From contig NZ_JARZAG010000002.1 in the NCBI RefSeq assembly GCF_029892155.1, positions 434,001 through 498,000 on the forward strand: a DNA stretch of 64,000 bases. Reading direction: 5' to 3'. Shown piece after piece: positions 25,666 to 35,392 of this stretch. The notes beneath the pieces were generated by a model, which saw nothing but the letters and a program-made list of their open reading frames with translations, was not told where the DNA came from and made no database searches. This stretch comes from Kitasatospora sp. GAS204B (GTDB taxonomy: Bacteria; Actinomycetota; Actinomycetes; Streptomycetales; Streptomycetaceae). Position 1 is the stretch's first letter, and each line of letters begins with the position of its first letter. Position numbers and translations under genes: made by a program.

Positions 25666-27387
25666 GGGGCTCTTGTCGTAGGCCTTGGTCGGGTTCATCC
25701 CGACGCCGTTGATCGCCACCGTGTCCTGGGTGCTGACCTGGCCGCACTTGGTGGAGTCATCCGCGGTCTGCCCGTTGGCATTGCTCAGCGCCGCCTGCGT
25801 GTTGACCGGCGGCGGCGCCTGCGCGGCGGTGCCGGCGCCCGAGGCGGGGGCCGAACCGAAGGTGGTGCCGCTGGTCCAGTCCTTGCCGATCACCAGGGTG
25901 ATCCCGGGGCCCGTGCCCGGCTTGACCGCCGTGGCGGGCAGCCCGACCGAGGCCGCCACCTCCTGGGCGTCGGCCTCCCGGCCCGCGGTGTAGGTGACCT
26001 CGCTGGTGTCGGCGTTGCCGACCAGGGTGGTGCCGGCGGTGAGCGAGCTGTAGCCGGCCGTCTTCAGGGCGTCGGCCAGGTCGCTGGCCCGCCCGGTCAC
26101 CCCGCTGCCGTTCTTCACGTGCACCGCGATCTCGCTCTTCGGCGCGCCGGCGCCCGCGGCCGGGGCGGCCGGGCTGGCGGGAGCGGCCGGAGCGGAGGAG
26201 GACGGTGCGTTGGGGTCGACCGTCGAGGTGGCCTGCGCGGCGGCCGAGGACTTGGAGCCGTCACCGGCGGTCAGCGACTGGTCGTTGATGATCGCGCTGA
26301 AGAGGTTCTTCGCCGCCGGGTCGACCACCACCCGACCGTCCTCGCCCTTGACGGTGTCGGGGTCGTTCTGCATCGTCGTCATGGTGATGCGGTTCGCCGG
26401 CACCTTGTTCAGGTCGTCGGCCAGGCCCACCAGGTTGGTGATGCCGCTCAGACCGTCGTCGACGGTCAGCGCCTTGGTGGCGGCGTTGGCCAGCGAGAGC
26501 ACCGCGGCGGGGTTGGTCAGCGTCCCCGCGCTCTTCAGCTGGCGGACCATCGAGCTGAGGAACATGTGCTGGGCCACCGTGCGGCCCAGGTCGCTGCCGT
26601 CGCCGAAGCCGTGCCGGGTCCGGACGAACTGCAGGGCCGCCATCCCCTGCAGGGTGTGGTTGCCCTTCTTCAACTTCAGGTGTGAGTACGGGTCGTAGAC
26701 GTTGTTGTCGACGCAGACCGGCACGCCGCCGATCGCGTCCGACATCTGCACCACGCCGGAGAAGTCGACCATCATGAAGTGGTCGATGGGTATACCGGTC
26801 AGCTGGTGGACTGCCGCCACCGTGCAACCCGGGCCGTAGGACAGGCTGCTGTTGATGATGTCGCGGTGCGGCTTCATCGAGGTGTGGTTCTGGGTGTCCG
26901 TGCAGCCGGGCAGCTGCGCCATGGTGTCGCGCGGGATGCTCATCACGGTCGCGTTGCTGCGGTCCGCCGAGACGTGCAGCACCATCTCCACGTCGGCGTT
27001 GGCACCGGCCCCGCCGTTCGCGCAGTCGCCGCCGATCGCGCAGTCGGCGGCGGTGGCGCGGGTGTCGGAGCCGATCACCATGATGTTGATCGGCGTGCGG
27101 CCGAAGGCGTCGGGCTTCTCGTGGCCCGCGTCACCCGAGGTGCCGGCGAAGAGCGCCGAGTGCTTGATGTTGCCGTTCAGCGTCTCGTATATGTAGCCGA
27201 AGGTCCCGGCGGTCACCAGCACCAGACCGGCCGTGGTGTAGGCCAGGATCCGCAGGCCTCTGCGCTTGGGCTTCTTCTTGCTCTTGCGCGCCGCCGCCCG
27301 GCCGCCGGCCGCCGGAGCCGGGGGCTGGGCACCGCGGGCACGACGACGGGGCCCGGGACCGGGGGTGTCCACCTGCATCTCGCTCAC
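25642..27387 (-). CDS. LytR-CpsA-Psr (LCP) family cell-wall glycopolymer ligase
   Basis: About 581 aa from a GTG at 27387 with AAGGCGG upstream; the open frame continues to 27504. A basic Pro/Ala-rich cytoplasmic segment is followed by one membrane helix ('ILAYTTAGLVLVTAGTFGYIY'). The LCP domain shows 'PINIMVIGSDTRA', 'VMSIPRDTMAQLPG', and the Arg-rich 'GMAALQFVRTRHGFGDGSDLGR' needed for pyrophosphate binding. A LytR_C domain ('SEIAVHVKNGSGVTGRASD ... LAD') follows. LCP proteins transfer undecaprenyl-linked polymers to peptidoglycan. The 3' end lies in a tandem repeat, described separately. Confidence 0.9.
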   Translation of the reverse strand: MSEMQVDTPGPGPRRRARGAQPPAPAAGGRAAARKSKKKPKRRGLRILAYTTAGLVLVTAGTFGYIYETLNGNIKHSALFAGTSGDAGHEKPDAFGRTPINIMVIGSDTRATAADCAIGGDCANGGAGANADVEMVLHVSADRSNATVMSIPRDTMAQLPGCTDTQNHTSMKPHRDIINSSLSYGPGCTVAAVHQLTGIPIDHFMMVDFSGVVQMSDAIGGVPVCVDNNVYDPYSHLKLKKGNHTLQGMAALQFVRTRHGFGDGSDLGRTVAQHMFLSSMVRQLKSAGTLTNPAAVLSLANAATKALTVDDGLSGITNLVGLADDLNKVPANRITMTTMQNDPDTVKGEDGRVVVDPAAKNLFSAIINDQSLTAGDGSKSSAAAQATSTVDPNAPSSSAPAAPASPAAPAAGAGAPKSEIAVHVKNGSGVTGRASDLADALKTAGYSSLTAGTTLVGNADTSEVTYTAGREADAQEVAASVGLPATAVKPGTGPGITLVIGKDWTSGTTFGSAPASGAGTAAQAPPPVNTQAALSNANGQTADDSTKCGQVSTQDTVAINGVGMNPTKAYDKSPGVPDSAP

Positions 27388-27643
27388 GTCCGCCGCCTTC
27401 GTTCGTGCCTGGTCGTGACTATCGGGACGTCGGCGTGTCGCGCCTCGGTTCCCCGGCGCGCAGCATAGCTGTCCACCCTTTGAAGCCGAACTGAGGAGGA
27501 ACACGCTATGCGACCACTCCTGCCGGCCGACCGGCAGGGGCGGTGGCGCCCGTGGCAGCCGGGCGGCGCCGTGTCACAACCCGGGCCGCCGCCTTGTCCC
27601 TTCACCGCAAGCAGTGATCACAGGGAACGGAAGCGGTGGACCG

Positions 27644-28384
27644 ATGCGAGTAGCGGTAGCGGGCGGTACGGGTCTGACGGGGCGACACCTGGTCACCGCG
27701 CTGGCGGCGGCCGGGCACGAGCCGGTGGTGCTGGCCCGCTCGCGCGGGGTCGACCTGGTCGCGGGCACCGGGATCGAGCAGGCGCTGGACGGCGTCGAGA
27801 CCGTGATCGACGTCACCGACCGCAAGACCGTGCGACGGGCGGGCGCGACGGCCTTCTTCGAATCCGCCGGGCGCCACCTGCTGGCGGCGGAACGGCGCGC
27901 GGGGGTGCGGCACCACGTGGCGCTGTCGATCGTCGGGATCGACCGGGTCGACCTCGGCTACTACGCGGGCAAGCGGCGCCAGGAGGAGCTGGTGCGGGCC
28001 GGCGAGGTGCCGTGGACGGTGCTGCGGACCACCCAGTTCCACGAGTTCGCCGAACGGTTCCTGGCCGCGCCCGGACCGCTGGCCGTCGCACCGCGGATGC
28101 TCAGCCAGCCGATCGCGGTCCGTGAGGTGGCCGCGGCGCTGGCGGCGCTGGTGGACGGGCCGCCGCAGGGCATGGCGGCGGAGCTGGCCGGGCCGCGCGA
28201 GGAGCAGATGGTCGACGCGGTCCGCCGACTGGCCAGGGCCAGGGGGCGGCGCTGCCTGGTCCTGCCGCTGCGGATGCCGGGCGCCGCCGGGCGGCCGATG
28301 GCGAGCGGCAGCCTGCTGCCCACCGGCCCCGGGCCGCGCGGTACCCAGACCTTCGACCAGTGGCTGGCCGAGCAGCGGGGCTGA
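27644..28384 (+). CDS. NAD(P)-binding Rossmann protein, atypical SDR / NmrA-like
   Basis: 246 aa from ATG 27644, preferred over a GTG at 27614 that lacks a ribosome site. The dinucleotide loop is 'VAVAGGTGLTGRHLV' (GxxGxxG). 'HHVALSIVGIDRVDLGYYAGKRRQEELV' and 'WTVLRTTQFHEF' match NmrA/HSCARG-like atypical SDRs, which often sense NAD(P)H or act as reductases. There is no SDR YxxxK in normal context apart from YYAGK. The gene is monocistronic, with its 3' end 7 bp from the convergent small membrane protein gene. Confidence 0.87.
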   Translation: MRVAVAGGTGLTGRHLVTALAAAGHEPVVLARSRGVDLVAGTGIEQALDGVETVIDVTDRKTVRRAGATAFFESAGRHLLAAERRAGVRHHVALSIVGIDRVDLGYYAGKRRQEELVRAGEVPWTVLRTTQFHEFAERFLAAPGPLAVAPRMLSQPIAVREVAAALAALVDGPPQGMAAELAGPREEQMVDAVRRLARARGRRCLVLPLRMPGAAGRPMASGSLLPTGPGPRGTQTFDQWLAEQRG

Positions 28385-28391
28385 AAGCCCG

Positions 28392-28583
28392 CTACTCCTT
28401 GGGGCTCTCCGGGTCCTCGACGAAGTCGATCCGCTTGAACCGGCCATTCATCGACTTCAGCAGGAACCAGGTGGCCACGCCGAGGCCGCAGAAGACGACG
28501 AAACCGAGCAGGCCGGGGGTGACCGAGTTCGGGTCGTAGGCCAGCTCGGTGGCGGCGTGCGCGAGGTTCACGGAGGTACTCAT
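28392..28583 (-). CDS. Small single-pass membrane protein
   Basis: 63 aa (MSTSVNLAHAATELAYDP...), one hydrophobic helix at about residues 22-42 ('LLGFVVFCGLGVATWFLLKS') and a charged C-terminal tail ending EDPESPKE. This small protein is commonly found next to mca in streptomycetes as far as I recall. GGAG lies only two bases before the ATG. It follows mca on the same strand with a hairpin in between. Function unknown. Confidence 0.75.
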   Translation of the reverse strand: MSTSVNLAHAATELAYDPNSVTPGLLGFVVFCGLGVATWFLLKSMNGRFKRIDFVEDPESPKE

Positions 28584-28624
28584 GGCTCCATGGTGACCCG
28601 GCTGCCCGGCGCCCGGACCACCGG

Positions 28625-28656
28625 GGTGGGGCGTGTCGCGAACGACCCGCCCCACC
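28625..28656 (-). terminator. Hairpin between mca and the small membrane gene
   Basis: Arms ggtggggcg and cgccccacc around a 14-base loop, 13 bp beyond the mca stop. It probably ends or attenuates the mca transcript before the small downstream gene. Confidence 0.55.
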
Positions 28657-28668
28657 AGCGGTGTCGGG

Positions 28669-29565
28669 CTACTGCGCCGCGCCCCCGGCCAGGGTGGCCG
28701 CGCGCAGACCGGCGAACAGGTCGTCCTCCGGCAGGTCGGTGTCGACCAGCGAGCGGGCCAGCTCGTAGTCCTCGGTCGGCCAGACCTCCCGCTGCACCGA
28801 GAGCGGGACCCGGAACCACGGGCCGTCCGGATCGATCTGGGTGGCGTGCGCCAGCAGCGCCCGGTCCCGGGTCTCGAACCAGTCCGCGCAGTGCACCCGG
28901 GTGGTGATCTCGCGCTCCGCCCGGCCGCTCTTCTCCCAGCCGGCGATCCACTCGCCGTAGGGCGACTCGTGCCCGTTCTCGGTGAGGTAGGCGTGCAGGG
29001 CGCGGATCCGGCCCATCGGGAAACCGTGGTTGTAGTAGAGCTTCAGCGGCTGCCAGGGCTCACCGGCCTCGGGGTAGGCGTCCGGGTCACCGGCGGCGTC
29101 GAAGGCCAGCATGGTGATCTTGTGGGTCATGATGTGGTCGGGGTGCGGGTAGCCGCCGTTCTCGTCGTAGGTGGTGATCACCTGCGGCTTGAACTCGCGG
29201 ATCAGGCGCACCAGCGGCTCGGCCGCCGCCTTCTCGTCCTGCAGCGCGAAGCAGCCCTCGGGCAGCGGCGGGAGCGGGTCGCCCTCGGGCAGCCCGGAGT
29301 CGACGAAGCCCAGCCAGGCCTGCTCGACCCCCAGGATCTCCCGGGCCGCGTCCATCTCCTTGCGCCGGACCTCGTGAATGTTCTCCTCGACGTACGGATC
29401 GCCCTGGAGCTTCGGGTTGAGCACAGAGCCGCGCTCCCCGCCGGTGCAGGTGGCCACCAGCACCTCAACGCCCTGGGCGACATACATGGCCATGGTGGCC
29501 GCACCCTTGCTGGACTCGTCGTCCGGGTGCGCGTGCACCGCCATCAGCCGCAACTGCTCAGTCAA
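28669..29565 (-). CDS. mca: Mycothiol S-conjugate amidase
   Basis: 298 aa, LmbE/PIG-L zinc deacetylase family. Zinc ligands are visible in 'VHAHPDDESSKGAAT' (AHPDDE) and 'GGYPHPDHIMTHK' (HPDH). It hydrolyses mycothiol S-conjugates to mercapturic acids and glucosaminyl-inositol, detoxifying electrophiles and antibiotics. 'CTGGERGSVLNPKLQGDPYVEENIHEVRRKEM' (quoted in part: GERGSVLNPKLQ) distinguishes Mca from the related deacetylase MshB. It is divergent from the DUF4307 gene, the usual neighbour in actinomycetes. Confidence 0.95.
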   Translation of the reverse strand: MTEQLRLMAVHAHPDDESSKGAATMAMYVAQGVEVLVATCTGGERGSVLNPKLQGDPYVEENIHEVRRKEMDAAREILGVEQAWLGFVDSGLPEGDPLPPLPEGCFALQDEKAAAEPLVRLIREFKPQVITTYDENGGYPHPDHIMTHKITMLAFDAAGDPDAYPEAGEPWQPLKLYYNHGFPMGRIRALHAYLTENGHESPYGEWIAGWEKSGRAEREITTRVHCADWFETRDRALLAHATQIDPDGPWFRVPLSVQREVWPTEDYELARSLVDTDLPEDDLFAGLRAATLAGGAAQ

Positions 29566-29703
29566 CGCCTGGTTCCTTCCGGGAATGTCCGGGCTCAGCT
29601 TGTCCCCCTATAGTGACGGACTGGACGCCCGGCACATTCCCCGCGCTCGGTACGCGAATCGATGCGCCCACCAGCGGCCGCCACCGAAGGGACCGAACCT
29701 GCC

Positions 29704-30123
29704 ATGACCGCCACCAGCAGCACCTCCCCAGGGCCGCTCCCCCAGGGACGCTACGGCCGGCGCAGCGACCAGCAGGCGGACCGCACGCTCAAGGTGATCG
29801 GCATCGCACTGGCCGTTCTGCTGGTGGCCCTGGTGGCCTGGCTCGGCAGCTCGTACATCGTCACCGCGAGCAAGCTCAACGGAGCGGTGCCGACCTTCGA
29901 CATCGTCTCCGACAGCCAGGTGCAGGCCGAGCTGTCGGTCCTCAAGGACTCCGGCACCGGCGGCACCTGCACGATCCGCTCGCAGGCCGCGGACGGCTCG
30001 GTGGTCGGCCAGCTCGACGTGCCGGTCCCCAAGCAGGGCACCTCCTTCGTGCAGTCGGTCACCATCCGCACCACCGCGCGCGGCACCACCGCCGAGCTGA
30101 TGGGCTGTACGCCCGCGAAGTAA
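29704..30123 (+). CDS. DUF4307 membrane protein
   Basis: 139 aa from ATG 29704 with GAAGGGA upstream. After a short cytoplasmic N-terminus there is one membrane helix ('LKVIGIALAVLLVALVAWLGS') and an extracytoplasmic beta-rich domain ending 'TTAELMGCTPAK' with two Cys residues (TCTI and GCTP). It matches DUF4307, conserved beside mca and greA in actinobacteria. The role is unknown. Confidence 0.88.
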   Translation: MTATSSTSPGPLPQGRYGRRSDQQADRTLKVIGIALAVLLVALVAWLGSSYIVTASKLNGAVPTFDIVSDSQVQAELSVLKDSGTGGTCTIRSQAADGSVVGQLDVPVPKQGTSFVQSVTIRTTARGTTAELMGCTPAK

Positions 30124-30390
30124 CCCGTGCGGGTGGGCCTTTCCGCAGGTCCGGCGGAGCCCGCAGCGGCCTGGCCGGGCCGCCCGGCGGGCGGTCCGGA
30201 GCCGCCGGGGTCGCAAACGGACCGTTAACGCGCCACTACAGGACTCCCACCTGGGGCCGGAGATTGTTAGGCTCGTGGTTTCGCCCCTTCCGTGCCGCAC
30301 GGCTCGGACGTGGGCGTTGCTTTGTAGAGAGCACCAGTACCACTGCTGACGAATACCCTCAGCACCTCCCAGCACCGACGAGGAGCACCC

Positions 30391-30888
30391 GTGACCCAGA
30401 CCAGCGAGAACGTGACCTGGCTCACTCAGTCCGGCTACGACAAGCTCAGGGACGAGCTGCACCAGCTGACCGGTCCCATGCGCGCCGAGATCACGCAGAA
30501 GATCGAGGCCGCGCGCGAAGAGGGTGACCTCAAGGAGAACGCCGGTTACCACGCCGCCCGCGAGGAGCAGGGCAAGATGGAGCTGCGGATCCGCCAGCTC
30601 ACCCAGCTCCTGGAGCGGGCCAAGGTGGGCGAGGCTCCCGAGGACTCCGGCGTGGTCGCCCCCGGCATGGTCGTGACCGTGGCCTTCGACGGCGACCCGG
30701 ACGACACCATGGCCTTCCTGCTCGGCTCGCGCGAGGTCGCCGGCGACGACCTGGACGTCTACTCGCCGCAGTCGCCGCTCGGCCGCGCCATCGACGGCAA
30801 GCGGATCGGCGACAGCGCCGAGTACGAGCTGCCCAACGGCAAGAAGGCCGGCGTGAAGATCCTCGAGGTCAAGCCGTACGTCGGCTGA
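30391..30888 (+). CDS. greA: Transcription elongation factor GreA
   Basis: 165 aa. The N-terminal coiled-coil hairpin ('LTQSGYDKLRDELHQLTGPMRAEITQKIEAAREEGDLKENAGY', of which DLKENAGYHAA carries the acidic tip) and the C-terminal FKBP-like domain ('YSPQSPLGRAIDGKRIGDSAEYELPNGKK') are both present. It enters the RNA polymerase secondary channel and stimulates cleavage of backtracked transcripts. GTG start with GAGGAG upstream. The 267-bp gap before it holds the promoter and likely the DUF4307 terminator. A 14-bp hairpin terminator follows. Confidence 0.96.
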   Translation: MTQTSENVTWLTQSGYDKLRDELHQLTGPMRAEITQKIEAAREEGDLKENAGYHAAREEQGKMELRIRQLTQLLERAKVGEAPEDSGVVAPGMVVTVAFDGDPDDTMAFLLGSREVAGDDLDVYSPQSPLGRAIDGKRIGDSAEYELPNGKKAGVKILEVKPYVG

Positions 30889-30911
30889 CCCGAGCCGCGC
30901 CGCGAACGTGC

Positions 30912-30946
30912 GAGCGCCCCGGACCGTGAGGCGGTCCGGGGCGCTC
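30912..30946. terminator. 14-bp hairpin terminator after greA
   Basis: Arms gagcgccccggacc and its exact complement around a 7-base loop, between greA and the convergent ABC permease gene. It can work in both directions. Confidence 0.8.
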
Positions 30947-30976
30947 TGCCGTATCCGGGCGGATCGGGGGGCGGGC

Positions 30977-31840
30977 CTATCCCACCGCGGAGCGGTACTT
31001 GCGCACCGACAGCCAGGAGAAGACCGCCATCACCAGCAGCGAGGAGACGATCGACACCCCGATCGCGTGCTGCATCGGCCAGGCGTCGGCCACCGGCCCG
31101 ATCTGGTTGCCGAACAGGTCCCGGCAGGCCTGCACGGTCGCGCTGAACGGGTTCCAGTAGGCGATCGGCTGCAGCCAGCCCGGCATGCTGCTGACCGGCA
31201 CGAAAGCGTTGGAGATGAACGTCAGCGGGAAGAGCCAGATCAGCCCCGCCGAGGTGGCCGCCTCCGGGCTGCGCACCGAGAGCCCGATCAGCGCGCCGAT
31301 CCAGGAGAACGCGTAGCCGAGCAGCAGGAGCAACGCGAAGGCGGCCAGTGCCTCCGCGACGCCCTTGTGGATCCGCCAGCCGACCGCGAACGCCACCAGC
31401 GCGAGCACCAGCAGCGTGAAGGCGGTCTGGCACAGGTCGGCCAGGGTGCGCCCGACCAGCACCGCCGAGCGGGTCATCGGCAGCGAGCGGAACCGGTCGA
31501 CCAGGCCCTTGGTCATGTCCTCCGCGATGCCGGCCGAGGCGCCCGCCACCGCGAAGGTGACGGTCTGCGCGAAGATGCCGGCCATCAGGAACTGGATGTA
31601 GATCGACGAGCTGGACCCGGCGCCCGGGATCCTGATCGCCCCGCCCATCACGTACGAGAAGAGCAGGACGAACATCACCGGCTGCATCAGCCCGAAGACC
31701 ACGATCTCGGGGATCCGGGACATCCGGCGCAGGTTGCGCCGGGCGACCACCCAGGAGTCGTGCATCATCGCGGCGAGGCCGCGCCGCTGACGCGGGACGG
31801 CTCCGCCGATCGCGTGCTCGGTGGCGGTGTTCACGGTCAT
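30977..31840 (-). CDS. ABC-2 type exporter permease (DrrB-like)
   Basis: 287 aa with about six hydrophobic segments and the ABC-2 signature 'LVDRFRSLPMTRSAVLVGRTLADL'. The C-terminal part has 'PVSSMPGWLQPIAYWNPFSATVQACRDL', typical of daunorubicin-type exporters. It starts one base after the stop of the ATPase gene, so both are made together. DrrAB-like pairs export hydrophobic drugs or lipids; the substrate here is unknown. Confidence 0.93.
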   Translation of the reverse strand: MTVNTATEHAIGGAVPRQRRGLAAMMHDSWVVARRNLRRMSRIPEIVVFGLMQPVMFVLLFSYVMGGAIRIPGAGSSSSIYIQFLMAGIFAQTVTFAVAGASAGIAEDMTKGLVDRFRSLPMTRSAVLVGRTLADLCQTAFTLLVLALVAFAVGWRIHKGVAEALAAFALLLLLGYAFSWIGALIGLSVRSPEAATSAGLIWLFPLTFISNAFVPVSSMPGWLQPIAYWNPFSATVQACRDLFGNQIGPVADAWPMQHAIGVSIVSSLLVMAVFSWLSVRKYRSAVG

Positions 31841-31841
31841 C

Positions 31842-32813
31842 TCAGGCCTCCTCGCCCGACTCGCCGTTCTCGGCCAAGGTGGCGTGCCCGGTGAGCGACA
31901 GGAAGACGTCGTCCAGGGTGGGCCGGCGCAGTCCGATGTCGTCGATCTCGATGTCCCGCGAGTCCAGCTCGCGGATCACGTCGGCGAGCACCTTGGCACC
32001 GCCGCTGACCGGCATGGTGATCCGGCGGGTGTTCTTCTCCACGCTGGGCTCGCCCACCGCGTAACTCTTCAGCGCTTCCACGGCGGTGGCGATCAGCTCG
32101 GCCTCGTGCACCACCACCGCCACCCGCTCGCCGCCGATCTGCGCCTTGAGCTGGTCGGCGGTGCCGCGGGCGATCACCTTGCCGTGGTCGACCACGGCGA
32201 TGTCGTGCGCCAGGCGGTCGGCCTCCTCCAGGTACTGGGTGGTGAGCAGGAGCGTGGTGCCCTGCTCGACCAGGGTCTCGATCACCTCCCAGAGCGCGAG
32301 GCGGTTGCGCGGGTCGAGGCCGGTGGTCGGCTCGTCCAGGAACATCACCGGCGGGCGGACCACCAGCGCGGCCGCCAGGTCGAGGCGCCTGCGCATGCCG
32401 CCGGAGTAGGTCTTGGCGGTGCGGTCGGCGGCCTCGGTGAGGCTGAACCACTCCAGCAGCTCCAGCGCCCGGGCCTTGGCGTCCCGCGCGCTCATCTGGT
32501 AGAGCTCGCCGACCATCTGGAGATTCTCACGGCCCGTCAGGTACTCGTCCACCGCCGCGTACTGGCCGGACAGGCCGATCAGACTGCGCACCTGGTTGGG
32601 GTGCTTGAGCACGTCCACCCCGGCCACCGTGGCCCGGCCCGAGTCGGGGCGCAGCAGCGTGGTCAGCACCTTGACGGTGGTGGTCTTGCCCGCCCCGTTG
32701 GGGCCGAGCAGCCCGAGCACCGTCCCCTCCGGCACGTCCAGGCTCACCCCGTCCAGGGCCCGTACGTCGCCGAAGGTCTTGACCAGGTTCTCGGCTTGGA
32801 TGGCTGGCGGCAT
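31842..32813 (-). CDS. ABC exporter ATP-binding protein (DrrA-like)
   Basis: 323 aa from ATG 32813; the frame is open to 32846. Walker A is 'GLLGPNGAGKTTT', the ABC signature 'KTYSGGMRRRLDLAAALV', Walker B 'VMFLDEPTTGLD', then 'LLLTTQYLEEADRLAHDI' with the switch His position replaced by Gln (TTQYL), as in DrrA-type ATPases. The C-terminal DrrA-like regulatory domain ends 'LDDVFLSLTGHA'. It is the first gene of a two-gene exporter operon. Confidence 0.93.
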   Translation of the reverse strand: MPPAIQAENLVKTFGDVRALDGVSLDVPEGTVLGLLGPNGAGKTTTVKVLTTLLRPDSGRATVAGVDVLKHPNQVRSLIGLSGQYAAVDEYLTGRENLQMVGELYQMSARDAKARALELLEWFSLTEAADRTAKTYSGGMRRRLDLAAALVVRPPVMFLDEPTTGLDPRNRLALWEVIETLVEQGTTLLLTTQYLEEADRLAHDIAVVDHGKVIARGTADQLKAQIGGERVAVVVHEAELIATAVEALKSYAVGEPSVEKNTRRITMPVSGGAKVLADVIRELDSRDIEIDDIGLRRPTLDDVFLSLTGHATLAENGESGEEA

Positions 32814-32912
32814 GGGCCTGTCCCATCTCCTCACGGTCGCGGGCACAGTACAGGTCCACTCTTCCGCGCCCGACCCCGCCGGGCCACCGGAATATCATGA
32901 ACACCGGGCGCA

Positions 32913-34124
32913 TCAGCGCGAGACGACGTACCCCGCGCCGCCCAACTCCCCGACCACCGCCAGGCAGTGCTCGGGTCCCTTGGTCTCCAGGTGCAGGTCC
33001 ACCTCGACCTCCGAGAGCCCGAGCGTCGGGTCGGTGCGCACGTGCGCGACGTCCAGCACGTTGGCGTCCACCTCGGAGAGCACGCCCAGCAGGTTGGCCA
33101 GCGCGCCCGGGCGGTCGGTCAGCCGCACCCGCAGCGACAGGTAGCGCCCGGCCGCCGCCAGGCCGTGCCGCAGCACCCGCTGCATCAACTGCGGGTCGAT
33201 GTTGCCGCCGGAGAGCACCGCGACCACCGGGCCCTCGAAGGCCTCGGGGTGTTCGATCAGGGCCGCGATCGGGCTGGCGCCGGCCGGCTCGACCACCAGC
33301 TTGAGCCGCTCCAGGCCGAGCAGCAGGGCCCGCGACAGCGACTCCTCGCTGACCGTGCGGACCCCGTCCGCCAGGGTGCTGACCAGCTCGAACGGGATGT
33401 CGCCGGGCCGGCCGACCATGATCCCGTCGGCCATGGTGTGGAACGAGGGCAGCGTCACCGGGCGGCCGGCGGCCAGCGAGGGCGGGTAGGCCGCCGCGCC
33501 GGCCGCCTGCACGCCGATCACCCGGACGTCCGGACGCAGCGGCTTGACCGCCACCGCGATCCCGGCGAGCAGCCCGCCGCCGCCCACTCCGACCAGGATG
33601 GTGCGCACCTCCGGGCACTGCTCCAGGATCTCCAGGCCCACGGTGGCCTGGCCGGTGACGATGTCCACGTGGTCGAACGGGTGGATGAAGACCGCCCCGC
33701 TCGCCTCCGCGTAGCGCTGCGCGGCCTCCAGCGCCTCGTCCACGGTGGCGCCGTGCAGCCGTACCTCGGCGCCGTACTCGCGGGTCGCGGCCACCTTGGG
33801 CAGCGGGGCGGCGCGCGGCATGAAGACCGTCGAGCGCACGCCGAGCAGCGAGGCCGCCAGCGCCACCCCCTGCGCGTGGTTGCCCGCGCTGGCCGCCACC
33901 ACTCCGCCGGCCCGCTGCACCGGGGAGAGGCCGGCGATCCGCACGTAGGCGCCGCGCAGCTTGAACGAGCCGGTGCGCTGCAGGTTCTCGCACTTGAGGT
34001 GGACCGGCGAGCCGATCAGCGCGGAGAGGTGGCGACTGCTCTCCATCGGGGTGACCCGGGCGACCCCGGCGAGCATCTTCTGCGCACCGCGCACGTCGTC
34101 CACGGTGATCGGCCAGCTCTGCAT
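32913..34124 (-). CDS. ilvA: Threonine ammonia-lyase with ACT domain
   Basis: 403 aa, PLP fold-type II. The lysine is in '[13 protein letters not shown]', the phosphate loop is '[13 protein letters not shown]', and an ACT-like regulatory domain ends the protein ('[19 protein letters not shown]'). It deaminates threonine to 2-oxobutyrate, feeding isoleucine synthesis or threonine catabolism; the short single-ACT form is common in actinomycetes. It lies 56 bp downstream of metB on the same strand. Confidence 0.93.
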   Translation of the reverse strand: MQSWPITVDDVRGAQKMLAGVARVTPMESSRHLSALIGSPVHLKCENLQRTGSFKLRGAYVRIAGLSPVQRAGGVVAASAGNHAQGVALAASLLGVRSTVFMPRAAPLPKVAATREYGAEVRLHGATVDEALEAAQRYAEASGAVFIHPFDHVDIVTGQATVGLEILEQCPEVRTILVGVGGGGLLAGIAVAVKPLRPDVRVIGVQAAGAAAYPPSLAAGRPVTLPSFHTMADGIMVGRPGDIPFELVSTLADGVRTVSEESLSRALLLGLERLKLVVEPAGASPIAALIEHPEAFEGPVVAVLSGGNIDPQLMQRVLRHGLAAAGRYLSLRVRLTDRPGALANLLGVLSEVDANVLDVAHVRTDPTLGLSEVEVDLHLETKGPEHCLAVVGELGGAGYVVSR

Positions 34125-34180
34125 GGGGCCAGCGTAGGGCGCCGACCGGCGCCCTACGCGGTATTGACCAGCTGCTGGAC

Positions 34181-35335
34181 TCAGTTCAGTGCCTGGGCCA
34201 GGTCGGCGACCAGATCGTCGGCGGACTCGATGCCGACCGACACCCGCACCAGGTCGGCCGGGACCTCCAGCAGCGAACCGGCCACCGAGGCGTGCGTCAT
34301 CCGGCCCGGGTGCTCGATCAGCGACTCCACGCCGCCCAGCGACTCACCGAGCGTGAACAGCTTGGCCCGGTTGCAGACCTCGACGGCCGCCTGCTCGCCG
34401 CCCTCGACCCGGAACGAGACCATGCCGCCGAAGGCCTTCATCTGCTTGGCGGCCACCTCGTGGTTGGGGTGCGAGGCCAGGCCCGGGTAGTAGATCTGGG
34501 TGACCCTGGGGTGCCGGGCCAGCAGCGCCACGATCTGCTCGGCGTTGGCGGTGTGCCGGTCCATCCGCACGCCCAGCGTCTTGATCCCGCGCAGCACCAG
34601 CCAGGAGTCGAACGGGCCGGCCACCGCGCCCATCGCGTTCTGGTGGTAGGCGAGTTCGTCGCCGAGACCAGCGTCCGCCGCGACCAGCGAGCCGCCCACC
34701 ACGTCCGAGTGTCCGCCCATGTACTTGGTGGTGGAGTGCACCACCACGTCCGCGCCGAGCGCCAGCGGCTGCTGCAGGTACGGGCTGGCGAAGGTGTTGT
34801 CCACCACCAGCAGCGCGCCCGCCTGGTGCGCGATCTGCGCGACGGCGGCGATGTCGGTGATGCCGAGCATCGGGTTGCTGGGCGTCTCCACCCAGACCGC
34901 CTTGGTGTTCGGCTTGAGCGCCGCGCGGACCTTCTCGGGGTGCTGGGTGTCGGCGACGTCGTACTGCACGCCCCACCGGGTCAGCACCTTGTGGAAGAGC
35001 CGGAAGGTGCCGCCGTAGGCGTCGTTGGGGATCACGATGTGGTCACCGGGCGCCAGGATCGTGCGCAGCAGGGTGTCCTCGGCGGCCAGCCCGGAGGCGA
35101 AGGCCAGCCCGCGCTGCCCGCCCTCCAGTGCCGCCAGGCACTCCTCGAGCGCGGTGCGGGTCGGGTTCGCCGACCGGCTGTACTCGTAGCCGCCGCGCAG
35201 GCCGCCCACGCCGTCCTGCTTGTAGGTGGACACCTGGTAGATGGGAGGGACGACCGCCCCGGTACGGGGGTCCGCTTCCTGACCCGCGTGGATGGCAAGG
35301 GTCTCGAAGCCCTGAGGGTGCTGATGATCGGTCAT
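34181..35335 (-). CDS. metB: Cystathionine gamma-synthase (Cys/Met metabolism PLP enzyme)
   Basis: 384 aa, fold-type I. '[24 protein letters not shown]' contains the R-x-NPT signature, the PLP-binding lysine is in '[20 protein letters not shown]', and the C-terminal substrate Arg is in '[20 protein letters not shown]'. It condenses an activated homoserine with cysteine to cystathionine; cystathionine gamma-lyase cannot be fully excluded, since the two are close. Together with the cystathionine beta-synthase gene at 39.4-40.8 kb it points to active transsulfuration. Confidence 0.9.
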   Translation of the reverse strand: MTDHQHPQGFETLAIHAGQEADPRTGAVVPPIYQVSTYKQDGVGGLRGGYEYSRSANPTRTALEECLAALEGGQRGLAFASGLAAEDTLLRTILAPGDHIVIPNDAYGGTFRLFHKVLTRWGVQYDVADTQHPEKVRAALKPNTKAVWVETPSNPMLGITDIAAVAQIAHQAGALLVVDNTFASPYLQQPLALGADVVVHSTTKYMGGHSDVVGGSLVAADAGLGDELAYHQNAMGAVAGPFDSWLVLRGIKTLGVRMDRHTANAEQIVALLARHPRVTQIYYPGLASHPNHEVAAKQMKAFGGMVSFRVEGGEQAAVEVCNRAKLFTLGESLGGVESLIEHPGRMTHASVAGSLLEVPADLVRVSVGIESADDLVADLAQALN

Positions 35336-35392
35336 GCAGCCGAGCGTAGTGCCAGCCAGGAATCCCCGGCGGCCGCCGCGCGTTCACCAGAC

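Noticed and set aside
28669..29565. MshB (mycothiol biosynthesis deacetylase) as an alternative to Mca
   Set aside because: The GERGSVLNPKLQ-type segment and the DUF4307/greA neighbourhood match Mca.
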